Part shown: positions 16,574 through 25,257 of the stretch, piece by piece
Position numbering within the stretch: the stretch's first letter is position 1
Layout: each line of letters begins with the position of its first letter
DNA from: Streptacidiphilus melanogenes
GTDB taxonomy: Bacteria > Actinomycetota > Actinomycetes > Streptomycetales > Streptomycetaceae
DNA: 50,508 bases
Assembly: GCF_000787835.1 (NCBI RefSeq)
Contig: NZ_BBPP01000016.1
Span: 74,272-124,779 of the forward strand
Direction: 5' to 3'
Translations under genes and position numbers: made by a program
Notes under the pieces: model-generated
What the model was told of the DNA's origin: nothing
Seen by the model: only the letters and a program-made list of their open reading frames with translations
Database searches by the model: none

Positions 16574-17137
16574 GTGGCGTACTTCGCTGCATTGCTCGCT
16601 CGCACCGAGGACGGGTGGGACGTGAGCGAGACCGATCTCGACGACGTCGAAACCCTCGCCGACCTGGCCGACCTGGCGCGCGAGGCCGCAGAGGACGAGG
16701 AGACCGTCCTCGTCTTCATCGAACAGGAGGACGCCTGGTTCGCCGTCGTCCGCGTGGACGGGGAGGACGACCCCCGGGTCTTCGTCTCCGACGCGGCCGC
16801 GGCCTCCCGCAGCTCCTACGGCGAGCTGGTGCTCACCGACGAGCTGCTGGGCCGCGAGAGCGAGGACGAGCTGGGTGATCTCGATCACCTCGTGACCGAA
16901 CTGGACGACGAGGAGGACACGGACTCCGCCGAGGAGGACGACGACGAGGACGGCTCGGACGACGGCGCCCAGGGCATCCCGTCCGGTCCGCTGGGCGACG
17001 CCGGGCTGCTGATCGAGTTCGGCTTCGGCGCCAAGGAGCTGATGGACCTGGCCGCGGAGGGCTCCGTCCCCGGCGACGCGCTGAGCGAGATCGCGGAGGC
17101 GCTGGGCTGCGGCGAGGTCCTGGAGGCCGTTCGGTAA
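16574..17137 (+). CDS. tRNA adenosine deaminase-associated protein
   Basis: 187 residues, very acidic. It starts MAYFAALLARTEDGWDVSE and holds a long Glu/Asp run near residues 110-135 (DDEEDTDSAEEDDDEDGSDD). The C-terminal part (LLIEFGFGAKELMDLAAEG) is more globular. This family is named for its constant place upstream of tadA in actinobacteria; its mechanism is not known to me. It ends 11 bases before tadA, so the two are surely co-expressed. Confidence 0.88.
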   Translation: MAYFAALLARTEDGWDVSETDLDDVETLADLADLAREAAEDEETVLVFIEQEDAWFAVVRVDGEDDPRVFVSDAAAASRSSYGELVLTDELLGRESEDELGDLDHLVTELDDEEDTDSAEEDDDEDGSDDGAQGIPSGPLGDAGLLIEFGFGAKELMDLAAEGSVPGDALSEIAEALGCGEVLEAVR

Positions 17138-17148
17138 GACTGGTCCCC

Positions 17149-17643
17149 ATGACCCGTCTGCCCGCCCCGGTCCGCCTCGACCCCGTCCGCACCCGCTGGG
17201 AGCCGGCGATGCGCCTCGCCCTCGCCGAGGCCGCGCTGGCCCCGGCGACGGGCGACGTCCCCGTCGGCGCACTGGTCCTCGCCCCGGACGGCACGATCAT
17301 CGGCCGGGGCCACAACGAACGCGAGGCCGTCGGCGACCCGACGGCCCACGCGGAGGTCCTCGCCATCCGCGCGGCGGCTCGCGTCGTCGGCGAGTGGCGT
17401 CTGTCGGGGTGCACGCTCGTCGTCACCCTGGAGCCCTGCACGATGTGCGCGGGCGCGATCGTCCTCTCCCGCCTCGACCGCGTCGTCTACGGCGCCCTCG
17501 ACCCCAAGGCCGGCGCCGCCGGCTCCCTCTGGGACACGATCCGCGACCGCCGCCTCAACCACCGCCCGGAGGTCGTCTCCGAGGTCCTCGCCGCCGACTG
17601 CACGACCCAGCTCCAGGCGTTCTTCGACACCCACCGAGAGTGA
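17149..17643 (+). CDS. tadA: tRNA-specific adenosine-34 deaminase
   Basis: Deaminates A34 of tRNA-Arg(ACG) to inosine so that one tRNA reads CGU, CGC and CGA. 164 residues. The zinc-dependent cytidine-deaminase fold is shown by HAEVLAIR (zinc His and proton-shuttle Glu) and LEPCTMCAGAIVLS (two zinc cysteines). Length and motif order are standard. A tRNA-Arg(ACG) gene lies at 39437-39512 in this window. It directly precedes tRNA-Ser(CGA). Confidence 0.96.
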   Translation: MTRLPAPVRLDPVRTRWEPAMRLALAEAALAPATGDVPVGALVLAPDGTIIGRGHNEREAVGDPTAHAEVLAIRAAARVVGEWRLSGCTLVVTLEPCTMCAGAIVLSRLDRVVYGALDPKAGAAGSLWDTIRDRRLNHRPEVVSEVLAADCTTQLQAFFDTHRE

Positions 17644-17705
17644 CGGCGCCCACCCCGCCGAAAGGCGTTTAGGAGCACACGCCGGCGTCCGGTAGGCTGT
17701 CCCAC

Positions 17706-17792
17706 GGTAGCGTGTCCGAGCGGCCAAAGGAGCACGCCTCGAAAGCGTGTGTGGGGGCAACTCCACCGTGGGTTCGAATCCCACCGCTACCG
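17706..17792 (+). tRNA. tRNA-Ser (anticodon CGA)
   Basis: The acceptor stem GGTAGCG/CGCTACC, a 7-base anticodon loop CTCGAAA on the stem CACGC/GCGTG, a long variable arm and the T-loop GGTTCGAATCC are all visible. The anticodon CGA reads the serine codon UCG. CCA is not encoded. Confidence 0.97.
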
Positions 17793-17807
17793 CTCTGAGC
17801 AGTAAGA

Positions 17808-17844
17808 ACGAAGGGCCCCGACCGTATCGGTCGGGGCCCTTCGT
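17808..17844 (+). terminator. Terminator after tRNA-Ser
   Basis: A perfect 17-bp stem (17808-17824 and 17828-17844) with a 3-base loop. Confidence 0.9.
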
Positions 17845-18123
17845 CGTGGGGTCCCGAATGTGGTCTCAGTTGTCCCTCGGCAGGCGGCTCTTGGAGCGTC
17901 CCGAGGGGTGAGACTTCGGTTTCTTTCGGCTCCGGGGCCGCGTTGTTGCGCGCGGTGCGGACGCCGCAGGGGAATTTGCGGTCCGGTCGAGAGCGTGTCG
18001 CAGGATCTGCACCGGGGGTCGCGGGCGGAGCGGGCGGGCGCGCGAGGGCGTCCGATTTGCGCAGTAGCGTCGGGGGTCCGCGCTCTGCGCGAGCGGCCGA
18101 GAACCACGCGAAAAGGACCCGAA

Positions 18124-19389
18124 GTGACGCGCCTCCCCGCCCAGTTCCCCGGTGCCATCGACGGAGGCCGGATCGCCGGGCTCGTCGAGGCGTACGGGAC
18201 GCCGCTGTGGGCCTACGACGCGGGCACGATCCGTGCCCAGATCGCGCGGCTGCGCAGGTTCGACACGATCCGTTACGCGCAGAAGGCCTCGTCCAACACC
18301 CACCTGCTGCGCCTGATGCGCGCCGAGGGCGTGCTCGTGGACGCCGTCTCGCTCGGCGAGATCGAGCGGGCGCTCGCGGCCGGGTACGACGTCGCGGGCG
18401 GGCACGAGCCCGTGGTGTTCACCGCGGACCTGCTGGACCGGGCCACGCTGCGCCGGGTCGTCGAGCTGGGCGTGCCCGTCAACGCCGGGTCGCCGCAGAT
18501 GCTGGAGCAGATCGGGTCGGCCTCGCCCGGCCACAAGGTGTGGATCCGGATCAACCCCGGCTTCGGGCACGGCCACAGCCGCAAGACCAACACCGGCGGC
18601 GAGCACAGCAAGCACGGCATCTGGCACGAGCACCTCGCCGAGAGCCTCGCACTCGTCCGGCAGCACGGGCTGGACCTGGTCGGTTTCCACATGCACATCG
18701 GCTCCGGGGTGGACTACGGCCACCTGGAGGCCGTCTGCGAGACGATGGTCAAGCAGGTGCGGCTCGCCGGGCAGGACGTGCGGGCGATCTCGGCCGGTGG
18801 CGGCCTCTCCGTCCCCTACGGTCAGGACGAGCCGGAGCTCGACACCGACCGCTACTTCGAGCTGTGGGACGCCGCCCGGCAGGAGCTGGTCACCGAACTC
18901 GGCCACCCCGTGCGGCTGGAGATCGAGCCCGGCCGGTTCCTGGTCGCCGCCTCCGGCGTGCTGGTCGGCGAGGTGCGTGCGGCCAAGGCCGTCGGCAGCA
19001 ACGACTTCGTGCTCGTCGACGCCGGCTTCAACGACCTGATGCGGCCCGCGATGTACGGCAGCAGCCACCGCGCGACGCTGCTCTCCCCTGAGGGCGAGCC
19101 GCGCACCGAGGGCGTGCGCGACACCGTGCTGGCCGGACCGCTCTGCGAGTCCGGCGACGTCTTCACCCAGAGCGCCGGCGGCGAGGTGCACGCGGTTCCG
19201 CTGCCTCAGCCCCGGATCGGCGACCTGCTGGTCTTCCACGACACCGGCGCCTACGGCGCCAGCATGTCCTCGACCTACAACTCCCGCCCGCTGATCCCCG
19301 AGGTCCTGGTCGACGGCGCCACGTCCCGCCTGATCCGCCGACGCCAGACGGTGGCGGAGCTGCTCGCGCTGGAGGAGACCGCCGGGTGA
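18124..19389 (+). CDS. lysA: Diaminopimelate decarboxylase, E. coli LysA type
   Basis: Decarboxylates meso-DAP to L-lysine; PLP-dependent, fold type III. 421 residues. The PLP lysine lies in IRYAQKASSNTHLLRLM. Further motifs are NPGFGHGHSRKTNTGGE, FHMHIGSGVDY, EIEPGRF, GPLCESGDVFTQ and HDTGAYGASMSS. From memory these match the E. coli enzyme closely. The longer LysA usual in actinobacteria (beside hom) looks different. GTG 18124 follows AAGGA at 6-7 bases; the frame is open upstream but uncoded. It stands alone between a tRNA terminator and its own strong terminator. A second LysA elsewhere in the genome is likely. Confidence 0.93.
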   Translation: MTRLPAQFPGAIDGGRIAGLVEAYGTPLWAYDAGTIRAQIARLRRFDTIRYAQKASSNTHLLRLMRAEGVLVDAVSLGEIERALAAGYDVAGGHEPVVFTADLLDRATLRRVVELGVPVNAGSPQMLEQIGSASPGHKVWIRINPGFGHGHSRKTNTGGEHSKHGIWHEHLAESLALVRQHGLDLVGFHMHIGSGVDYGHLEAVCETMVKQVRLAGQDVRAISAGGGLSVPYGQDEPELDTDRYFELWDAARQELVTELGHPVRLEIEPGRFLVAASGVLVGEVRAAKAVGSNDFVLVDAGFNDLMRPAMYGSSHRATLLSPEGEPRTEGVRDTVLAGPLCESGDVFTQSAGGEVHAVPLPQPRIGDLLVFHDTGAYGASMSSTYNSRPLIPEVLVDGATSRLIRRRQTVAELLALEETAG

Positions 19390-19390
19390 G

Positions 19391-19431
19391 GTCCTGGTCG
19401 GGCCCGCCCCCCGCGCGGGCCCGACCAGGAC
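19391..19431. terminator. Bidirectional terminator after lysA
   Basis: A perfect 17-bp stem (19391-19407 and 19415-19431) with a 7-base loop, between convergent genes. Confidence 0.9.
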
Positions 19432-19444
19432 ACGGGAGGGACGG

Positions 19445-20692
19445 TCAGGACATCTCGCGCCACTGCGTGCTCCGGGCGATGGCCGCGCACTGATCGAGCG
19501 TCAGCACCGGCTCCGGCCGGGATCGCGGCCCCGTCGGGCCCGCGCTGTTGAGCGCGACGATCCGCACCTGCAGCACGCCGTGCAGGTACACGGCCCAGTT
19601 CTGCACCGTGCCGGGGCCGCCCTTGCCGGGCTTCTGCACGGTGGCCAGCCAGTCGCCGTCCGGCAGCTCGACCGCGTGCGGATACGCGCCGCGGAACATC
19701 CTCAGGGCGTCGGCGGTCGAATCGCCGTCCCCCTCGACCGCGGCGAAGACGATGCCCATGCCCCGCCGGTCGGTCAGCACGGTCGCGACACCCATGGTCA
19801 CGTCGTCGGCCCGCGCGATGGGCGTCCTGCTGAAGCCCGCGGGGAGCAGCGCGGCCAGGACCCCCGGCACGCTCGGCTTGGCGAGCGTGCCCTTGGCCGG
19901 CTTCGGCACCGCCGCGACGATCGGCTGCCATACCGGCGCGGTCACCAGCGCCTGCAGTTGAGCCATGGTCAGCGGCGGATCGTGCCGGGTCGGCGCGCCC
20001 CCGTAGAAGTCGGCCTTGTTGGACTCGCTGGCGACGACCTCCCCTCCCCACGGGAGATCCAACATCGCGGTCCAGTACCGGGAGGGGTTGGCCGGGTTCC
20101 CGTCGGAGGACTGCAGCACCCTGACCCGCGCGCCCTGCGGCAGGTTCGTGGCCCGACACTGCTCGAACTGGTTGTCCACGCAGGCCGTCGGCATGCCGCC
20201 GCTGCCGGGGGTGTCCCAGCGCTCCACGGTCAGCTCGATCCAGGCGGGGCCGTGGCCGTCGTCGTAGACCAGATGGACCTGCGCGGACGCCCCGCCGGTG
20301 GAGGGCGCGCCAGGGGTGGGCCTGCCGCTCAGTCCCCAGGCGTACGCCCCGCTCGCCTTCGCCGCGTGCGGCAGCAGGCCTTCGAGCGAGGCGATCATGC
20401 GGTTCGCGTCGACGTCCCTGGCCGTCGGCTTCTGCTGCTGATGGTGGCCGTGGTCGGCCGGGTCCGGTGTGGCGGCGAGCAGGCGCGGGACCGCGACGCC
20501 GCCCGTGGCCAGCACGGCGAGGGCGAGGCCGCCGACGAGACCGGCCCGGGTACGGCGCTTGCGGCGCACCCGTCCGACGAGGCGGTCGAGGTCGACCGGC
20601 GGCGTGACCGCCTGCTCGGCGGCGCTGTGGAGCGCGGAGGACAGCTCGGGCCGGTCCGCCTCCGGCGTCTGCGACGTCTGCTGCGCGGTCAC
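19445..20692 (-). CDS. Membrane-anchored protein paired with the second SigE-type sigma factor
   Basis: 415 residues. The N-terminal cytoplasmic part is about 55 residues and ends in basic RVRRKRRTRAG. One membrane helix follows (LVGGLALAVLATGGVAVPRLL), then an outer domain of about 330 residues with a Cys pair (ACVDNQFEQCRA). It shows no enzyme motif. The GTG start at 20692 overlaps the sigma-factor stop (20689) as GTGA. This is the same layout as the pair at 3033-5224, which supports a role in controlling its sigma factor; that role is inferred. The longer frame upstream shadows the sigma gene. Confidence 0.65.
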   Translation of the reverse strand: MTAQQTSQTPEADRPELSSALHSAAEQAVTPPVDLDRLVGRVRRKRRTRAGLVGGLALAVLATGGVAVPRLLAATPDPADHGHHQQQKPTARDVDANRMIASLEGLLPHAAKASGAYAWGLSGRPTPGAPSTGGASAQVHLVYDDGHGPAWIELTVERWDTPGSGGMPTACVDNQFEQCRATNLPQGARVRVLQSSDGNPANPSRYWTAMLDLPWGGEVVASESNKADFYGGAPTRHDPPLTMAQLQALVTAPVWQPIVAAVPKPAKGTLAKPSVPGVLAALLPAGFSRTPIARADDVTMGVATVLTDRRGMGIVFAAVEGDGDSTADALRMFRGAYPHAVELPDGDWLATVQKPGKGGPGTVQNWAVYLHGVLQVRIVALNSAGPTGPRSRPEPVLTLDQCAAIARSTQWREMS

Positions 20693-21252
20693 CGCGCGTT
20701 CTCCTTTCCCGTCGAACGGCCCACGCCGACTCGCTGCCCCGGCGAGGCCTCTTCCGTCTCCCGCCACGGCGGGTCCACGACCGCGGACATGCGGGCCAGC
20801 GCCTCGCTGAGGTACCGCTTGACCGCGCCCTGGCTCAGTCCGATGCGCTCGGCCACGCCGGCCACCGGCAGGTCCTCGTAGTACCGCAGCACCACGCAGG
20901 CGCGCTGACGCGGCGACAGCGTCCCCAGTGCCTCGACCACGTCGTGGCGGCGCAGCACGCCCCCGCTGTGGTCGGGCGCGGCCTCAGGCGAGGAGAGGCG
21001 GGGCAGCAGGCGGGCGAAGCGTTGGCTGCGGCGACGCTGGTCGAGGAAGTCGTTGAGCATGGTGCGGCGCACGTAGCCCTCGACCTCCCCGAGCGACCAG
21101 GAGCGGCGCGGCCGCGCGAAGACGCGGACCAGCGCTTCCTGGAACAGGTCCGCGCCCTCTGTCATGTCGCCGCAGAGCAGGTAGCCGTACCGGCTCAGCT
21201 CCGCGCCGCGTGCTCGCACCAGTTGTGCGAGCTGATCCGACCACTCGGTCAC
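20689..21252 (-). CDS. SigE-family sigma-70 factor
   Basis: 187 residues. Region 2 is at about 15-75 (SRYGYLLCGDMTEGADLFQE, YVRRTMLNDFLDQRR) and region 4 at about 105-160 (LSPRQRACVVLRYYEDLPVA, GLSQGAVKRYLSEALARM). It matches the actinobacterial SigE-family branch well. The first gene of a two-gene operon, it overlaps its membrane partner by 4 bases. The 88-base gap to the ECF42 gene upstream has no obvious terminator, so read-through from there is possible. Confidence 0.9.
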   Translation of the reverse strand: MTEWSDQLAQLVRARGAELSRYGYLLCGDMTEGADLFQEALVRVFARPRRSWSLGEVEGYVRRTMLNDFLDQRRRSQRFARLLPRLSSPEAAPDHSGGVLRRHDVVEALGTLSPRQRACVVLRYYEDLPVAGVAERIGLSQGAVKRYLSEALARMSAVVDPPWRETEEASPGQRVGVGRSTGKENAR

Positions 21253-21340
21253 ATGCCCCTCCCGAAGCCCTCACCGAGTAACACGAACAGCCGTGCCGTT
21301 TCGTTGGGGGCGTCCCCGATCCTTTCGGAAGAGTGGCAGG

Positions 21341-22873
21341 TCAGAGCCGTCGCAGTCGACGCTGCAGCTGGTCGCGTTCGGCGGGGTTGCGGGTACGGGC
21401 GAGGGCGTGTTCCAGGGCCTGCGCGGCCTCTGCGGGGCGGCTGAGGCGGATCAACAGGTCCGCGCGGAGCGCGTGCAGGAGGTGGTAGCCGTCCAACCGC
21501 TCGGCCAGGCCGTCGACCTCCGCCAGCGCCGCCGCCGGACCGGCCACCTGGGCGAGGGCGACGGCCCGGTGCAGGGCGACCACGGGGGTGGGCGCGACGG
21601 CGAGGTGCTGGTCGTACAGGCGCAGGATCTGCCCCCAGTCCGTCGCCTCGGCGGTCCGCGCGTCGCTGTGCACGGCGTTGATGGCGGCCTGGATCTGGTA
21701 CGGCCCGGGCCGGTCCCGCCGCAGACAACGACGCACCAGCGCCTGGCCCTCCGCGATCAGGCCCGCGTCCCAGAGACCCCGGTCCTGCTCGGCGAGCAGC
21801 ACGAGCTCGCCGTCCGGCCCGAAGCGGGCGGGCCGCCGCGACCGGATCAGCAGCATGAGCGCCAGCAGCCCCATCGCCTCGGGCTCGTCCGGCATCAACG
21901 CGACCAGCAGCCGCCCGAGCCGGATCGCCTCCCCGCACAGCTCCTCCCGCGCCGGGTCGCCGCCGCCCGCGCTCCGCGGACCCGTGGCGCCGTCGGAGGC
22001 CGCCGTATCCGCCGTTCCCGCCCTGTCCGCTGGGACCCGCGCGTTGTCCGAGCTGTCCGCGGCATCGACACCCCTCGCGCCTTGCCCGCTCGTCGCGGCC
22101 TCGACGCCGTCCGCTCCTCCCGCGCCCGGCACGCCGTCCGCCGCCCCCGCGCCCCAGGCGCTGTCCGGGGCTCCCCACGCGCCGACGCCGCTCGCGCTCC
22201 GCGCGCTCCGGCCGCCCGCCGCGTCCTCCGCGCCGTCGGTTCGGCCTGCGCCCTCCGACGAGAGGTAGCCCTCGTTGAAGATCAGGTAGATGACCGCGAG
22301 GACCGGGCGCAGGCGGTCGGGCAGGTCGGCCTCCTCCGGGAGCCGGTAGGGGATGCGGGCGTCGCGGATCTTGCCCTTCGCCCGGACGAGGCGCTGCGCC
22401 ATCGTGGGCTCGCTCACCAGGAACGCGCGGGCGATCTCGGCCGTGGTGAGGCCGCCGAGCAGCCGGAGCGTGAGGGCGACCTGGGCGGGCTCGGCAAGGG
22501 CCGGGTGGCAGCAGGTGAAGATCAGACGCAGCCGGTCGTCGTGCACGGGACCCTCCTCCCGATCCTGGCCGTCGCTCCCCTGGGGCGCGTGCAGCAGCAG
22601 CGCCTCCGCCTGGCGCGCGTCCCGGGTGGCCTCGCGGCGGGCGCGGTCGACTGCCTTGTTCCGGGCCGTGGTGATGATCCAGCCGACCGGGCTGGGCGGC
22701 AGCCCGGCCGCGGGCCAGCGCTCGGCGGCGACGGTGAAGGCCTCCTGGACCGCGTCCTCGGCGAGGTCGATGTCGCCGAGCGCGCGGACCAGGACGGCCA
22801 CGGCCCGCCCGTACTCCGCCCGGAAGATCCGGGTGATCTCCTCTGGAGGAACCGAGCCGGCACCCTGCGGCAC
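21341..22873 (-). CDS. ECF42-type sigma factor with a large low-complexity insertion
   Basis: 510 residues. The region 2 core is [20 protein letters not shown] and region 4 has [20 protein letters not shown]. The long C-terminal extension (DUF6596-like, [12 protein letters not shown] ... [20 protein letters not shown], then TPR-like units) defines ECF42, whose activity is set by that extension rather than by an anti-sigma protein. About 100 Ala/Gly/Asp/Ser-rich residues (about 205-308, DNA 21950-22260) interrupt the usual direct joining of FNEGY to the [10 protein letters not shown] helix. Without them the length would be the usual 410. GTG 22873 starts just after the DGPF gene stop; the frame is open further upstream without coding bias. 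Confidence 0.9.
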   Translation of the reverse strand: MPQGAGSVPPEEITRIFRAEYGRAVAVLVRALGDIDLAEDAVQEAFTVAAERWPAAGLPPSPVGWIITTARNKAVDRARREATRDARQAEALLLHAPQGSDGQDREEGPVHDDRLRLIFTCCHPALAEPAQVALTLRLLGGLTTAEIARAFLVSEPTMAQRLVRAKGKIRDARIPYRLPEEADLPDRLRPVLAVIYLIFNEGYLSSEGAGRTDGAEDAAGGRSARSASGVGAWGAPDSAWGAGAADGVPGAGGADGVEAATSGQGARGVDAADSSDNARVPADRAGTADTAASDGATGPRSAGGGDPAREELCGEAIRLGRLLVALMPDEPEAMGLLALMLLIRSRRPARFGPDGELVLLAEQDRGLWDAGLIAEGQALVRRCLRRDRPGPYQIQAAINAVHSDARTAEATDWGQILRLYDQHLAVAPTPVVALHRAVALAQVAGPAAALAEVDGLAERLDGYHLLHALRADLLIRLSRPAEAAQALEHALARTRNPAERDQLQRRLRRL

Positions 22874-22878
22874 GGGGT

Positions 22879-23235
22879 TCAGTCCTCGACCTCGCCCTGG
22901 AACGGGCGCACCTCGATCGGCAGGCCCGTCGCCTGTGCGTAGCGGTTGCCCCAGGCCAGCGCCGCGTCCAGATCGACGGCCTTGATGATGCTGAACCCGC
23001 CGAGGTACTCCTTGCCTTCGGTGAACGGCCCGTCGGTGACCAGCACCTCGCCGTCCTTGGGCCGCAGCACCGTCGCCGTGCCCGGATCGTGCAGGCCCTG
23101 GCCGAAGACCCAGTCCCCGGTGGACTGGAGCTCGCTGCGGATCGCGCCCAGCTCGGCCATCACCTTCGCCAGGAACTCGGCGTCCGGGATCGGGCCCTGC
23201 GGCTGGTACATGCTGAGCAGGTACTGCTTCTTCAT
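22879..23235 (-). CDS. DGPF-domain (YCII-related) protein, ECF42 partner
   Basis: 118 residues of the YCII/DGPF fold, with the naming motif seen in [16 protein letters not shown]. Such proteins accompany ECF41/ECF42 sigma factors and are their usual regulon members; the chemical role is unknown, and dimeric alpha/beta-barrel enzymes are relatives. ATG 23235 follows GAGGAGG with 7-base spacing. It is the first gene of the operon and ends 5 bases before the sigma-factor GTG. Confidence 0.93.
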   Translation of the reverse strand: MKKQYLLSMYQPQGPIPDAEFLAKVMAELGAIRSELQSTGDWVFGQGLHDPGTATVLRPKDGEVLVTDGPFTEGKEYLGGFSIIKAVDLDAALAWGNRYAQATGLPIEVRPFQGEVED

Positions 23236-23277
23236 GGTGTCGCCTCCTCGTGCGGTGTCGCCCTCTCTCACCCTCTA

Positions 23278-23304
23278 TACGAGCGGGGTCGGGCGGAATC
23301 GACA
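23278..23304 (-). promoter_or_regulatory. ECF42-type promoter of the DGPF-sigma operon
   Basis: On the minus strand TGTCGA (23299-23304) is followed after 17 bases by CGTA (23278-23281). Published work on Streptomyces ECF42 describes a TGTCGA -35 and a short CG-containing -10, so the operon is probably autoregulated. The leader would be about 35 bases. Confidence 0.6.
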
Positions 23305-23333
23305 CCGGCGACGCGCGGATTCTCCGGACCGGC

Positions 23334-24143
23334 TCAGCCGGTCCAGTGGCCCGGCCGGGCCAGCGTCCCGGGCAGGCGCGTCGCCGCGTCGCCGCGGGCG
23401 GCGTTCAGCTGGGGTTGGGTGAGGAACAGCGCACCGGTGAGGTCCGCGCCGCGCAGATCCGCCCCGCGCAGATCCGCGCCGATCACGTCCGCCCCGCGCA
23501 GGTCCGCGTCGCGCAGGTCCGCGCCGATCAGGTAGGCGCCGCGCAGGTTCGCCCCGCGCAGGTCGGCCCGGCGCAGCTTCGCGCCGACCAGGTCGGCGCC
23601 GCGGTGGTTCCGCCGGCGTCCGGGCAGCCCGGCACGGACCAGCTCGCTCGCCTCCAGGAGCAGCTCGCTCACCCCGGCGCGGACCGCTGCCACGTCCAGC
23701 GCGGCCAGCGCGTCGGCGTCCTCGCGCGTCATGCCCTCGACGTCCGCGAACGCGCTGCGCAGACGCGGGGCCACCGGCGCGGCGGCCGGGAGGTCGGCGG
23801 CCTCGTTCAGGTACCGGAGCAGCTCGTGCAGCTGCCGCATCACGGAGAACGCCGCGAACATCGCCGGCGCGGAGGCGGGCTCGCGTCGCCAGTCGACGCC
23901 GCCGAAGGTCAGCTGGGAGACCTTCTGCCCGGCCCCGAAGCAGTCGAAGACCGTGCAGCCGGCGTACCCGGATTCCCGCAGCCGCGCGTGGATTCCGCAC
24001 CGGAAGTCCTCGGCGAGGTTCGCGCATGGCGTTCCGGCGGCCTTGTTCTTCGCGAAGTCCGCGGACTTGGAGAAGGGGAGGGCGACGCAGCACAGCCCGA
24101 AGCAGCTGCCGCAGTCGGACACGAGGGAGAGATCGGCGGGCAC
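23334..24143 (-). CDS. Pentapeptide-repeat protein with N-terminal Cys-rich domain
   Basis: 269 residues. The first 75 carry eight or more cysteines in the order [28 protein letters not shown], suggesting bound zinc or an Fe-S cluster. A helical middle follows. The C-terminal third has about 12 A(D/N)LxX units (such as [19 protein letters not shown]) that fold as a right-handed beta helix; in MfpA and Qnr such helices mimic DNA and protect gyrase. GTG 24143 is chosen from the Cys domain boundary; the frame is open upstream without coding bias. The combination is known in actinobacteria, function undetermined. Confidence 0.85.
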   Translation of the reverse strand: MPADLSLVSDCGSCFGLCCVALPFSKSADFAKNKAAGTPCANLAEDFRCGIHARLRESGYAGCTVFDCFGAGQKVSQLTFGGVDWRREPASAPAMFAAFSVMRQLHELLRYLNEAADLPAAAPVAPRLRSAFADVEGMTREDADALAALDVAAVRAGVSELLLEASELVRAGLPGRRRNHRGADLVGAKLRRADLRGANLRGAYLIGADLRDADLRGADVIGADLRGADLRGADLTGALFLTQPQLNAARGDAATRLPGTLARPGHWTG

Positions 24144-24190
24144 GTCCCCATTCTCCCAGGCCCGCGGCGGTCCTCGGTCGCGAAAGCCCC

Positions 24191-24457
24191 GCTCCCGGCG
24201 CCGACCACCCTGCCATGGCGCCGGGAGCAGGACTTCGCACGGAAGGGGAGCAGCGACGGGGGTTCGCTGCCGCTCCCCTGCGGAGTTCCCGATCGAGGAC
24301 GCGTCCGGGAAGGGACGAGCCGTCGATCCCACAGCGGGAAGTCCGGTCCACGTACCTGGAGGTCCCTGCCAGACCTGCTCGGTACGTCTTCCACTCTGCC
24401 GCCGGGCGCCGCCACCCGCAGGCGGCGTTGGGCCTGATGTGCGGGGACCTTGGTCCC
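24191..24457. other. Gene-free stretch with five successive hairpins
   Basis: The 434 bases between 24143 and 24578 hold no supported gene. They contain inverted repeats at 24191-24228 (12 bp), 24245-24278 (7 bp plus inner pairs), 24350-24387 (7-bp outer and 5-bp inner stem), 24407-24427 (7 bp) and 24444-24457 (self-complementary). A structured RNA or a leader of the small gene at 24578 is possible. Chance hairpins are common at this GC content, and no Rfam-type class is recognised. Confidence 0.35.
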
Positions 24458-24577
24458 TTCGGCTTGACGCACTGCTCACATCCGCCCGGGGGAGCGGGTT
24501 AGGCTTCGCCCGTACGGGTGAGAGTCCGCACGGGTGAATGAGTGTCAGGGGCGACGGCACGGGGAGGTGCACGAGAG

Positions 24578-24742
24578 ATGGGGCAGGCCAGGAAGATCAT
24601 CACCTGGGCCGTCGTGATCTTCGTGCTGTACACGATCATCACCTCTCCGGTCCGGGCGGCCGATCTGGTGCAGGTGGGCTTCACCGGGATCTCCCACGCG
24701 GCGAAGGCCGTGGGCACGTTCATGAGCAGCCTGATCAAGTGA
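24578..24742 (+). CDS. Small single-span membrane protein
   Basis: 54 residues: a short basic start (MGQARKI), one membrane helix at about 8-25 ([17 protein letters not shown]) and an amphipathic tail ([18 protein letters not shown]). GAGG lies about 11 bases upstream of ATG 24578; an in-frame start 12 codons earlier is less likely. Codon bias supports a real gene. Function unknown. Confidence 0.6.
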   Translation: MGQARKIITWAVVIFVLYTIITSPVRAADLVQVGFTGISHAAKAVGTFMSSLIK

Positions 24743-24794
24743 TGCCGCAGGTGAAGTACCCTCGGGGCACTCGACCCGCCAAGGAGTGCCGCTC

Positions 24795-25088
24795 ATGATC
24801 CGCCACCTGGTCCTGTTCAAGCTGAACGACGGTGTGACCAAGGACGACCCGCGCGTTCCCGCCGCCGTCGCCGCGTTCGAGAAGGTCGGCACGACCGTGC
24901 CGCAGCTGCGCGAGTGGCAGATCGGCTGGAACGTCACCGAGCGCGACATCGCCTACGACTTCGCGATCAACAGCCTGGTCGAGGACCGCGAGGCGCTCCA
25001 GGCCTACCTGACCCACCCCGACCACGTGGCCGCCGCCGGGCTCTGGCGCGAGTTCGCCACCTGGGTCATCGCCGACTTCGAGGTCTGA
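24795..25088 (+). CDS. Dabb (stress-responsive A/B barrel) family protein
   Basis: 97 residues of dimeric alpha/beta-barrel fold, with the family's opening MIRHLVLFKL and the HPDHVAAAGL segment near the end. Members include polyketide cyclases and stress-linked proteins; the exact substrate cannot be told. AAGGAG at 24781-24786 gives 8-base spacing to ATG 24795, so the earlier GTG (24786), which overlaps the SD, is rejected. Confidence 0.88.
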   Translation: MIRHLVLFKLNDGVTKDDPRVPAAVAAFEKVGTTVPQLREWQIGWNVTERDIAYDFAINSLVEDREALQAYLTHPDHVAAAGLWREFATWVIADFEV

Positions 25089-25257
25089 CACACCGTCGGC
25101 GTCCGCGCAACCGGAGACGATCCGGAGCAGCGGATTCCACCAACACGCGTAAGGCCGGTGCTTGCTCGCCTCCGGACCGACTTGTGATGCTATGACCAGT
25201 TTTGCCAGATATGGGACTGGCTTTCGCTGGATATCACAAGGGATCACGAGGGGCGGC

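Noticed and set aside
17706-19431. Integrated mobile island at tRNA-Ser
   Set aside because: No integrase, no direct repeat of the tRNA 3' end found, and base composition is unchanged; only the lysA type hints at transfer.
23415-23600. Short tandem DNA repeat
   Set aside because: The repetition is explained by the A(D/N)LxX pentapeptide units of the encoded protein.
24464-24505. TTGACG ... TAGGCT promoter before the small membrane gene
   Set aside because: The spacing is 30 bases, far beyond the 16-19 needed.
24500-24540. Possible cobalamin riboswitch piece (GGTGAGAGTCC)
   Set aside because: Only this short match is present; the conserved CCGCCACTGT part and the surrounding stems are missing.
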